DNA from: Geobacillus stearothermophilus ATCC 12980
GTDB taxonomy: Bacteria; Bacillota; Bacilli; Bacillales; Anoxybacillaceae
NCBI RefSeq assembly: GCF_030369615.1
Contig: NZ_CP128494.1
Coordinates: 282,001 to 346,000 of the forward strand
DNA length: 64,000 bases
Reading direction: 5' to 3'
Below, one piece after another: positions 41,543 through 49,429 of this stretch (the first letter of the stretch is position 1; each line of letters starts with the position of its first letter). The position numbers and the translations under genes are program-made. A model generated the notes under the pieces. It was not told the DNA's origin. It saw nothing but the letters and a program-made list of their open reading frames with translations, and ran no database searches.

Positions 41543-43261
41543 TCAATTGGGCAACGACTCTCGGAAGCGGCTGCACCACCATAATTTGATTTTCCTGATG
41601 CTCCATTCGGTTTCTGTTGTTTGAAGCGCATGAACACGCCAATACATGGGCGGATGGGGCATAAACTGGAATTCCAAAAATCTAAAAAACCAAGAATCTC
41701 TTTCTAAGGAAGAGATTTTTTTGTCCTTTTTATTTGCTTCTTGCTCGTTTTTAAAATCAATGTGGTATCCTACAGACTTTTCCAATGCTCGATCTTGATA
41801 TTCACACAGGATCGTCAAACTGTTAGCCATTTGAGCATTCCCACCGTCCAACAGCGTTGCTCCTAAATGATCTGCCCGGACTTCCATCCACTGTGTGAAT
41901 AGAGATTGGAAAGCAGGAAGCAGAAAAATCAAGAGCCATAGGCCGAGAAAAACAAAGATTTGATTATGTTCTAGCCAATTTGGAAAGGCTTCATGGATAA
42001 GGAAAACACCAGCAAAAACTAACCCAATCAACGCAAATCGCAATAACTGTCCTATCAAGACATCTCGCTTTTTCACATGAATCGCCTCATGAGCCAAAAT
42101 GCCTTCAATGGCTTCATGGGGAAGTTTCAGCGTTTCTGAAGTTAACGCTACCAATGATCGACCAATATTCGCACCTATCGCAAAACCGTTATATTCGGCC
42201 GATTCCGTAACATAAATATCAACATGAGAAAGGCCGGCACGTGAAAAGACTTTCTCGATGATGGGCAGCAAATCGGGATCGTCTATTTTCCTCATATCTA
42301 AAGCGATTTTCAATACGCGATCCGAAATCCATAGATTGAATATCCAAAATAGTATAATAACAGCGGTTGTTGCGATCGGCCCGATCCCCAGCAAAGTAAA
42401 CAGTGTGAGAAGGGCTGCATAAGCTCCCACCCCTTTCACCGTTGCTGCAAAATACCATTTTCCTAAAAGTCGTTTCCAATTTTTCGGATGATAAAAAGGC
42501 TTTACTTCGAACTCTTCCATTTTATGTATTTCTCCTTTAAGGAGAAAATCCATCGATTCTAATGGATCAGGGGTGAGATAAACTTTTTCACCGGAAAAAG
42601 ATAACTTCCACGTTTTCCCCATGCTGGTCGTATAGTCGATATTAGGAGAGAACAAAGAAAAAAGCTGGAATAGTTGCAACACATCCGGCCTTGTCTGAAC
42701 GCTTACTTCTGAAAGTTCCTTCAATGGATATTTTTTGGTTTCAAACAAAGATACAGCATATAATGCTTCTTCGTGTTCTGCGTAAAAAAGGCGGAGAGAG
42801 CGAAGCAGTCCCACTCTTTTTGTCAGCCCAACAAAAAGAGAGATGAAGCTATATAAAAGGATGAACGTAATCGCGGAATTCGGCCCGAAAAGGAAATAAA
42901 GAACAGCAATGACGATGAAAAATCCGGAAAATAACAAATCCGCTAATAGGCGCTCTTTATTTTTAGACAAGACTATTTCTCTCGCACCTTGTTCTTTTAG
43001 TTGATCGATGATCTCTTTCAATTGGGTTTTGCTTCTTTCCGGTACCGGAGAGCTAAAAAAGCTAAATCCAAATATAAAAAAAATGGGCACCGTTTTTATA
43101 AACCCTTGATCTAAGAACACATAGACGATCCATCCGATTCCGAGTATCGCAGTGAGGATATGTACATATAAAGAAGGACACCATTTTTTAAAAAAGTATG
43201 CCAAGAAACCGAGAAAAAAGCCGATTGCAGCAGTCCAAATCGATATAGTCACATCTGGCAT
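41543..43261 (-). CDS. M48 family membrane metalloprotease (HtpX-like)
   Basis: The 572-residue protease has about six to eight membrane segments. The zinc motif HEAIH lies near residue 390 (EGILAHEAIHVKK) and the third ligand in WMEVRADHLGA near 460. The preceding GFAIGANIGRSLVALT segment is typical of the M48 catalytic domain. The N-terminal 330 residues, a membrane region plus a soluble insert, are longer than in HtpX. Members of this family degrade membrane proteins. It is monocistronic; no clear terminator was found. Confidence 0.85.
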   Translation of the reverse strand: MPDVTISIWTAAIGFFLGFLAYFFKKWCPSLYVHILTAILGIGWIVYVFLDQGFIKTVPIFFIFGFSFFSSPVPERSKTQLKEIIDQLKEQGAREIVLSKNKERLLADLLFSGFFIVIAVLYFLFGPNSAITFILLYSFISLFVGLTKRVGLLRSLRLFYAEHEEALYAVSLFETKKYPLKELSEVSVQTRPDVLQLFQLFSLFSPNIDYTTSMGKTWKLSFSGEKVYLTPDPLESMDFLLKGEIHKMEEFEVKPFYHPKNWKRLLGKWYFAATVKGVGAYAALLTLFTLLGIGPIATTAVIILFWIFNLWISDRVLKIALDMRKIDDPDLLPIIEKVFSRAGLSHVDIYVTESAEYNGFAIGANIGRSLVALTSETLKLPHEAIEGILAHEAIHVKKRDVLIGQLLRFALIGLVFAGVFLIHEAFPNWLEHNQIFVFLGLWLLIFLLPAFQSLFTQWMEVRADHLGATLLDGGNAQMANSLTILCEYQDRALEKSVGYHIDFKNEQEANKKDKKISSLERDSWFFRFLEFQFMPHPPMYWRVHALQTTETEWSIRKIKLWWCSRFRESLPN

Positions 43262-43738
43262 CTGTTGCTCCCCCTGTCTAGTTGAAAAAGTGCAAGAAAA
43301 CCCCTAGTCATTATTTATCACTTAAGTAAATCCACTAACACCCATTGGTAACGAAATTCGTCCATTCTACATGTAGGTGGTTGACAATGGCATGTTGTTG
43401 AACGTTCATGAACGTTTTTCTCCAATATTGGTTCTTTTTTCAATTGACATTATAGCAGGAACAGGTTCGTTTTGTATATCTTTTTCTTTTTTCACTCCAC
43501 TGCGCTTGTTGGGGAACATGAATATGACCTACAATATTTTCCTCACATGTAACGGATAACGATCATTCATGTAGGAGAGGAACCGTATGATTAAGAGACC
43601 CGTTTTTGTGTGACTCATGTTGTTGTCTTCCGCATGATTCGTGATTTACGCTTACGAAAGCGAGCGGTCAGTGTCCTGGTATGTTCGTTGCATGAATGGA
43701 TCAGCAGATTGTTGCTGATGTTTTGACCATTCATTGTA
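43262..43738. other. intergenic stretch before IS630 copy 3
   Basis: About 475 bp with only short unsupported frames. It may be remnant sequence; the TA at 43737-43738 is the IS630 target. Confidence 0.4.
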
Positions 43739-44838
43739 TATACATGCTCATTGAAAAGTTAACCTTCGCATAAGCGGTGCCCACTCCGGTTATACTGCTC
43801 CTAAGGAAAAGCATGGAAAAGGAGCGGAATTCTGCATGAAACGTCTCAAAATCACCAACGATCACGGATGGACACCTCGGACACTTCGCAAACAGGAACG
43901 GAAAATCAAAAACACCCTTCTTCGCCAACGGGTGATGGCGGTTCGCCTCGTCATGGAAGGCTATTTGGGCAAAGAGGTGGCCTCCATGGTCAACGTGTGC
44001 CGACAAACCGTTTCCCATTATGTGTCGCTGTTCAACGAAGGCGGTCTGGAGCTCTTGCTTCATCGGGATTTCGCCCCCGGGCGGGAGCCGTTTCTCACCG
44101 AAGAACAGCAGGAAGAGATCAAACAGCTTGTGTTGACCACTACTCCCGCGGAACTGGGCTGGGACGTTGCTTCGGCGTGGAACACCAAACTCCTGCAATC
44201 CTATGTCGCAAAGCAATTCGGTGTTTCCATTTCCCGCGAAGCGCTGCGAAAACTCCTGCACCGCAAAGGGCTGTCGTGGACACGACCGACGTACACACTG
44301 GCGAAAGGAAATCTGGATGAGCAAAAACAATTTGAAAAACAAATGGATCTGATAAAAAAAACTTGATCACCAAGGAGACAGAAGATGCTGTTCTTCTGTA
44401 CATCGATGAAACCCATATCCGCTCTTACCATGTCTTGCGGTCCACATGGTCGGAAGTCGGCCGCCAAAAACAAGTGCCGACGTTCGGCCATCATGCCCAC
44501 GTATCGCGGTTTGGCGCGGTCAACATCCACGATGGCGAAACGGTGCTTCATCAAACGACTGCCGCGCCAATGCCGCGACGTTCTTGAATTTCTTGAGAAT
44601 GCTCAAAGAGCGCTATCCAGACCGTCTCATCGTCTTGGTGTTGGATCACGCCCGCATTCAGCTTGTGGAAATGGCTGAAAGACACCGTGATCGCCAATGT
44701 GTTTCACAAACATCGAAACGATATCGTCCAGGCCATTGCTCGGTTTGCGGACGACATCCACGAACGTCCGCAGGAAGTGCTGCAACGCTTAGAGTGTGCA
44801 GGATGACTGAGAAGTTAACTCTTCATGTTGCATGTATA
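43739..44838 (+). mobile_element. IS630-family element copy 3, defective
   Basis: Same element as copies 1 and 2 but in opposite orientation, with both terminal repeats and flanking TA (43737-43738 and 44839-44840). It is 1.1 kb, about 100 bp shorter than copy 2, because of an internal deletion in the DDE region. It has inserted into the gene whose 3' part follows. Confidence 0.92.
43836..44366 (+). CDS. IS630 transposase, DNA-binding frame (copy 3)
   Basis: The 176-residue frame is nearly identical to the N-terminal frames of copies 1 and 2 (one visible change, GKEVASM for GKEAASM). The A-run after MDLI has eight A residues here instead of ten, so the zero frame ends immediately at IKKT. 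Confidence 0.8.
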   Translation: MKRLKITNDHGWTPRTLRKQERKIKNTLLRQRVMAVRLVMEGYLGKEVASMVNVCRQTVSHYVSLFNEGGLELLLHRDFAPGREPFLTEEQQEEIKQLVLTTTPAELGWDVASAWNTKLLQSYVAKQFGVSISREALRKLLHRKGLSWTRPTYTLAKGNLDEQKQFEKQMDLIKKT

Positions 44839-44841
44839 TAG
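44363..44841 (+). pseudogene. IS630 transposase DDE frame, decayed (copy 3)
   Basis: The frame begins as in the intact copies (LYIDETH with the first Asp), but two extra bases near 44571 shift it, and about 100 bp around the DNARIHH-to-NPIER segment are missing. The catalytic Glu region is lost. This copy cannot make an active transposase. Confidence 0.9.
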
Positions 44842-45455
44842 AAGTCCGGAAAGGGGGAAAATTGCTATTTTCGAAGCGGTTCCCTCCTTACATTCTTCAA
44901 GTTTTGCGCGCAGGGCCGCATTTCTATGTGTTTGCTGATGTGATGGAACAGGAGCACGGTGTATTGTATGTGTTGGATCAGCGCGGTTCCGTAGTGAAGG
45001 AAATTTCGTTGCCTACGTCCTTCGCGCGCTCCATGGCGGTCTTTCACGGCCGCCTTGTCATCGCCACGAAACCTCGCCTCACCATCGTGGATCCGCATTC
45101 ATGGCGAGTGGCCTATTGGGGCATGGGGCAAGAAGAGACGCAGTTCGATCAGCTTTACGTGAAGGGAGACACGCTGTGGGTGAGCTATGTCCAAAGGGGA
45201 AAGTCAGGATGGCTTGCGCTGAATGATCAGTTTAAGGTGATGGAGAAGCATGAGCTGCCGTCGGTATACTGGGAAGCGCGGTTTTACGGCGACTATGTGT
45301 ATGCATTGTTTGAGCCGCAGGAGGGGAACAAGGCGGACCATGCTGGAGAAATGAACATTTTCCATCTTCGTACAGGCCAACTTGCCGCCAAGTTTACCGT
45401 GCCGAAGCAAAAGCACAACTTGCAGACATTTCAGGTGATGGATGAAATACAATAG
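44839..45455 (+). pseudogene. 5'-truncated beta-propeller-like gene
   Basis: About 205 codons follow the IS630 right end directly; the only ATG upstream (44832) lies in the IS terminus. The visible part has repeated strands of the kind HFYVFADV, LVIATKPRLTIVD and LWVSYVQRGKSG, suggesting a propeller-like protein, perhaps exported. The 5' part is not at the left side of the IS, so sequence was also lost. Confidence 0.6.
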
Positions 45456-45482
45456 GAGTAGGGGATAACGATAGGTCCGAGC

Positions 45483-45623
45483 ATGCCGTTATGGATGTTG
45501 ATTGGATACTGGGCTGTCGGCATCGCCACGTTCATCGCTGGCGTGGCGGCGCGCCGCATCCGTCGAAGGGGGAAAGGGAGATGGAATTCCGCGATTATGA
45601 AGAGTTTTGGCCCTTTTATTTGA
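45483..45623 (+). CDS. possible small single-pass membrane protein
   Basis: A 46-codon frame begins MPLWMLIGYWAVGIA, one hydrophobic segment followed by a very basic RRIRRRGKGR stretch, and overlaps the next gene. It lacks a strong ribosome binding site (GGGGATAACG is distant). It could be real and coupled to the DUF962 gene, or chance. Confidence 0.3.
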   Translation: MPLWMLIGYWAVGIATFIAGVAARRIRRRGKGRWNSAIMKSFGPFI

Positions 45624-45910
45624 CCCAGCACCGGAAACGAGCGACAAGGCGTTGGCATTTTGTCGGAACGAGCTTCGTGTTTTTGTTTGTGATCATCGCG
45701 ATCGCGACGAGGAATGCGTGGTGGTTGCTCGGCGCGCCAATCGCCGCCTATGCGCTCGCCTGGTTCAGCCACTTTTTCATCGAAGGAAACAAGCCCGCCA
45801 CCTTCGGCCATCCGTTTGGGTCGCTTCGGGCCGATTTTCGCATGTACAGGCTCATGCTTACGGGGCAGCTTGGGCGGGAATTGGAGCGGCTGGGGATTTC
45901 AGAGGAATAA
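45581..45910 (+). CDS. DUF962/Mpo1-like membrane protein
   Basis: The 109-residue protein has two central hydrophobic segments and the motifs FWPFYLTQH near the start and WFSHFFIEGNKPATF in the middle, characteristic of the DUF962 (Mpo1-like) family. Yeast Mpo1 is a dioxygenase acting on 2-hydroxy fatty acids; the bacterial function is unproven. ATG 45581 follows GGGGGAAAGGGAG; the longer frame from 45491 has no such site. Confidence 0.75.
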   Translation: MEFRDYEEFWPFYLTQHRKRATRRWHFVGTSFVFLFVIIAIATRNAWWLLGAPIAAYALAWFSHFFIEGNKPATFGHPFGSLRADFRMYRLMLTGQLGRELERLGISEE

Positions 45911-46010
45911 AGCGAAGAACGATGAAAAGGCCTTCTCCCTGAAGATGTTTCAAAGTTCGAAGGAGTGGGGGCGGCCATTCGAATGATTCAGGGAGAAGGG
46001 GTTTGCCTTC

Positions 46011-46178
46011 TCATGGCTTCAATTGTTCAATCGTTTCTAGCGGCAGTCCGGTCAGTTCATGGATCGTGTCAGCATCAAATCCTTTTGCCAACATTCGTTT
46101 CGCAACATCTAGCTTTGCTTTCTCCATTCCTTTCTCTATTCCTTTTTCCATTCCTTTTTCCGTGAAAATCCCCACCAC
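46011..46178 (-). pseudogene. C-terminal half of a split Rpn-type nuclease gene
   Basis: The segment encodes GMEKGIEKGMEKAKLDVAKRML and the terminal domain AKGFDADTIHELTGLPLETIEQLKP in parts, equal to the end of the Rpn family proteins. Upstream it runs into a fragment of the stem-loop repeat (ATTTTCACGGAAAA). The N-terminal half is at 47896-48666 on the same strand, so the two were probably one gene separated by an IS110 element and repeats. Confidence 0.75.
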
Positions 46179-46299
46179 TTGGTGAGTGCGGTATACGCTC
46201 CTGATCCGTGAGGGTATACTGAAAATGGCCAAAAAAGGCAATAGGAAAGCAGAGGTGCCCGATTTTAGGCATCTCGTATAACCTGTCTGCCTTTTGGCT

Positions 46300-47640
46300 A
46301 GACTAAATAAGTTGTGGTTGGCGGAACGGCTCTTTGCGGGAGATCATGCAAAAGATGATCACCAACATCCGCCGAGCAATGGCGATGAGGGCTTTTTTCT
46401 TCCCGCACCGGGCCGCCAACGACCAAAACTTTCGGGACAAGGGATGCGTCTTGGATCGAGCTGCTGACCATGCCGCCTCGCATAACGCCGATCGGAGATG
46501 GGGATTGCCTTTTGTCGTGCGCGTGCTCTTTCGCTTTCCGGCGCTTTCATGGTTGCCGGGGGACAATCCAGTCCATGAAGCCGCCCGTTCCGGCGTTTCA
46601 AAGACGCTCATGTCGGTTCCCATCTCGGCTATGATGACGGCGGCGGTTTGTTTTTTCACTCCGGGCATGGTCATCAGCAGGTTCACTTCCTCGCGATACG
46701 GCTCGAGCAGGCGGTCGATGTGTTGGTCGACTTCTTCGATGAGCCGCTCCAATTCCTCAACGTGTTTCCACAAGAGGCGAAGGAGACGGAGCTCGTGTTC
46801 GGTCAAGGTGCCGAGCAGCGAATCGTACACCGCTTGCTTTTTCTTTTTGAGCCTGCCGCGCAGGCATTCATCCAACTCGTCCTTGTCCACGTATCCCTTC
46901 TCGAGCAGCCGGGCGAGGATGTCTTTTCCGGAAACGCCGAAGAGATCGGAGAGGACCGAGCCGAGTTTGACATTGGAAGACTCGAGCACTTTTTGAATCC
47001 GGTTTTTCTCCGAAGTCAGCTGTCCGACCCACTTTTTGCGGAGGCGGGTAAAATCCCGCAATTCGCGAATATCCGCTGGGGGGACGAAACTTTTTTCAAC
47101 GAGTCCATGGCGGAGCAGCTTGGCGATCCACTCGGCGTCCGAGACATCGGTTTTTCTTCCCGGGACATTTTTGATCCGCTGCGGATTGGCCAGTGTCAAG
47201 TCGACATAGCCCTCGAGGAAGGCGAAGACCGGTTTCCAATACACGCCGGTGGATTCCATGGCGACATGGGTGACCCCATGTTCTTCGAGCCACTCAAGCA
47301 GGTCGCCAAGTCCCTTCGAGAACGTGGAGAAGGTTTGAATGTCCTTTTGAATGTGTCCATCTTCTTCCCATAGCGCGCAGGCGACGATGGTTTCGGCATG
47401 AACATCCAATCCTGCGCAGCGAGGATAGATGACATCCATGATGAAAATCCTCCTTTTCGATGATCGAGTGCGCAAACAGTGAATCCACGGGAGAAATGCG
47501 GCAGTTTTCCGTTCGTCGTCACCTTTCCTGTGCATCGGGAAAGGGCGGACAATGGGTGGTGCACCCAGTGGATTCAAACACTTTTCCGTACAGGGTCTAA
47601 GCCACCATTAAGCATAACGTCCTGTTAAACTGTTTGCGCC
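46300..47640 (-). mobile_element. IS110-family element (ends approximate)
   Basis: An intact IS110 transposase gene is followed upstream by about 200 bp of non-coding DNA with several short hairpins, including GGGTGGTGCACCC near 47551. IS110 elements lack inverted repeats and target duplications, so the ends cannot be fixed from this sequence alone. Confidence 0.6.
46303..47439 (-). CDS. IS110-family transposase (DEDD recombinase)
   Basis: The 378-residue transposase has an N-terminal RuvC-like DEDD domain beginning YPRCAGLDVHAETIVAC, with an acidic residue in VAMESTGVYW and a KTDVSDAEWIAKLL segment. A coiled coil follows. The C-terminal Tnp domain has MTMPGVKKQTAAVIIAEMG and the Ser-containing AASWTGLSPGNHES. 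ATG 47439 follows GGAGGATT; the upstream frame to 47577 is likely not translated. IS110 recombinases are guided by a bridge RNA made from the element's non-coding end. Confidence 0.92.
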   Translation of the reverse strand: MDVIYPRCAGLDVHAETIVACALWEEDGHIQKDIQTFSTFSKGLGDLLEWLEEHGVTHVAMESTGVYWKPVFAFLEGYVDLTLANPQRIKNVPGRKTDVSDAEWIAKLLRHGLVEKSFVPPADIRELRDFTRLRKKWVGQLTSEKNRIQKVLESSNVKLGSVLSDLFGVSGKDILARLLEKGYVDKDELDECLRGRLKKKKQAVYDSLLGTLTEHELRLLRLLWKHVEELERLIEEVDQHIDRLLEPYREEVNLLMTMPGVKKQTAAVIIAEMGTDMSVFETPERAASWTGLSPGNHESAGKRKSTRTTKGNPHLRSALCEAAWSAARSKTHPLSRKFWSLAARCGKKKALIAIARRMLVIIFCMISRKEPFRQPQLI

Positions 47641-47667
47641 TATTCTTCATTATGGGAAGAAAAGGGG

Positions 47668-47950
47668 GATTTTCATCCCTGGGTGGAGGGCAAACCATTG
47701 CCCATGGATCTTTTCCGTGAAAATGCAGGACTGACGCGAGATTTTCATCCCTGGGTGGAGGGCAAAGCGTGCTGCCCATGGATCTTTTCCGTGAAAATGC
47801 AGGACTGACGCGAGATTTTCATCCCTGGGTGGAGGGCAAAGCGTGCTGCCCATGGATCTTTTCCGTGAAAATACATGCGCCTTCAGCGGTCATTTTCATG
47901 CCCGGGTGGAGAGCAAAAATTGCTCATGGAACTTTTCCATGCCTTTCTGT
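47668..47950. repeat. tandem 72-74 bp stem-loop repeats
   Basis: Three close units (47668-47739, 47740-47813, 47814 to about 47872) and a fourth diverged one to 47950. Each contains ATTTTCA and, near its end, the complement TGAAAAT, and an inner hairpin GGGCAAAGCGTGCTGCCC, so each can fold into a stem-loop. The last unit fuses with the 3' end of the Rpn fragment. A related locus is at 41255-41385. Confidence 0.88.
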
Positions 47951-48666
47951 TCGTATGACACGATGAGTTCCATGACTTTGGCAGCCTCCTTTTCCTCCAT
48001 GGTCTTCACCTCATCTCGCAGTCGGACTTCTTCTTCCTCCGATAACCGCAAATACGTTTCGAAAAAGCCGAACAACAGACGCTGTCTCGCCTCATCGAGC
48101 TCGAGGCGGGTGAGCATGCGCAAAAATTCCTTTTTCACTTCCACCTTCTCCTCTTCATTATACCCCATTTTGCTTAACAGGGCGGCGGCGACCGGGTTGT
48201 CATGGCGGATGTATGTGCGCCATGGGAGTTTGGACAATTCCACCGTCAAAAAACGGAAATCGAGAACGGTCAAAAACGGAAACGAAACGGTGAATGAAGA
48301 TGGTTCATCGCGGATGGCATCATAGCTGAAGATGGCGATCGGAAGAATGCGGCGGCGGTGTTTTTGAAACAAGCGGCTGAAATAAATGAACATTCGCTCT
48401 GAAAACGAGGATTGGATGTAGCTTTGATGTTCGATGTGGACGACGATCAGTCCATCTTCTCCTCTCAGCTTCGTCTCGACCAATAAATCGACTCGATGTT
48501 TTTCACCCGCGGTGACATCGGTCAGCACTTCTTCTGATAAAAAGGAAAGGTAGTGAAAGTCAATCTGTTCGTGTACGTGAGGAAAGAAGAGGAGAACAAA
48601 TTCTTCAAAAAAGGTGCTCAACAACTCTTTAAACAGCCGATCGTGGTCAATGCGCGTTTCTGACAT
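47896..48666 (-). pseudogene. Rpn-type PD-(D/E)XK nuclease, 3'-truncated
   Basis: The 256-residue frame carries the full N-terminal nuclease domain (DHDRLFKELLSTFFEEF, VDLLVETKLRGEDGLIVVHIEHQS with the PD-(D/E)XK acidic and Gln/Lys residues) and the middle region. The C-terminal repeat-and-tail domain is replaced after KGMEK by residues read from a stem-loop repeat. Its own tail lies at 46.0-46.2 kb. Rpn proteins promote RecA-independent recombination in E. coli. The nuclease domain may still be made. Confidence 0.75.
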
Positions 48667-48813
48667 GGTCTTCCTCCCGATATGTTTTTAGATTCGCATA
48701 GCTTGATTCGCCTTGCACTATGCAAAATCCTGCCGGTCTCCCTGCATTTTTTCTGCTGTTAGAAGAAGGAAATCAGGGAGGATTGTCGAATTTTGATGAC
48801 ATTGGAAAAATGA

Positions 48814-48839
48814 TGAAACCAACGGCTGCCTTCGCCGTA
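48814..48839 (+). promoter_or_regulatory. SigW-type promoter of yuaF-floT
   Basis: TGAAAC (48814-48819), exactly 16 bp, and CGTA (48836-48839) match the SigW consensus. The B. subtilis yuaF-floT operon is SigW-dependent, so this site is very likely functional. Its predicted start site places translation at TTG 48872. Confidence 0.85.
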
Positions 48840-48871
48840 TGTATAAGCGAAGGGGAAAGGAGGGAGGGGAG

Positions 48872-49408
48872 TTGTTCAGCCATTCGCCTGAAGTTGTGTA
48901 CGGATGGGTGCTTGTCGTCAGTGCGTTGTTGACGGTTTTGTATTTTTTCTTCAGCGATGTGCTTGACGGTTTGTTCGATGTGGCTGATCATCCGCTGTTC
49001 AGTCCGCAGTTAGTTTTATCGTTTTTCATTGTTGGCAGCGCGGTCGGATTGCTGGCGGAATGGTACACAGACTGGGCATCGAGCTTGGTTCTGTGGCTTG
49101 CCATCGGCGTGGCGCTTGTTGCTGTGTTGCTGTTGCACTTTTTCGTTTTTTTGCCGCTCCGTTCGGCTGAGGCGTCACTTGGGTATACGGACGCCGATTT
49201 GGAGGGGGCGCTTGCTAAAGTGATCGTCTCGGTGCCGCCTGACGGGTTGGGCGAAATTCTCATCTCCCGTAAAAGCGGCGCGGTGGCCAAAGCGGCGAAA
49301 AGCGCAAATAATGAGGCCATTCCGTCAGGGGAAGAGGTCATCATCGTACAAATGGAAAACGGCGTCGCTGTGGTGGCGAGGCACGATCCGTATCACCTTT
49401 CCATCTAA
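48872..49408 (+). CDS. yuaF: NfeD-like membrane protein YuaF
   Basis: The 178-residue protein has three membrane segments (around residues 10-28, 48-62 and 68-92) and a C-terminal OB-fold NfeD domain (GALAKVIVSVPPDGLGEI). NfeD proteins accompany flotillins and affect membrane fluidity and detergent-resistant domains. TTG 48872 directly follows AAAGGAGGGAGGGGAG and lies downstream of the SigW promoter; an upstream ATG at 48839 would overlap the promoter and is rejected. The flotillin gene follows after 21 bp. Confidence 0.88.
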   Translation: MFSHSPEVVYGWVLVVSALLTVLYFFFSDVLDGLFDVADHPLFSPQLVLSFFIVGSAVGLLAEWYTDWASSLVLWLAIGVALVAVLLLHFFVFLPLRSAEASLGYTDADLEGALAKVIVSVPPDGLGEILISRKSGAVAKAAKSANNEAIPSGEEVIIVQMENGVAVVARHDPYHLSI

Positions 49409-49429
49409 AACAAAGAAAGGGGACTTGTC

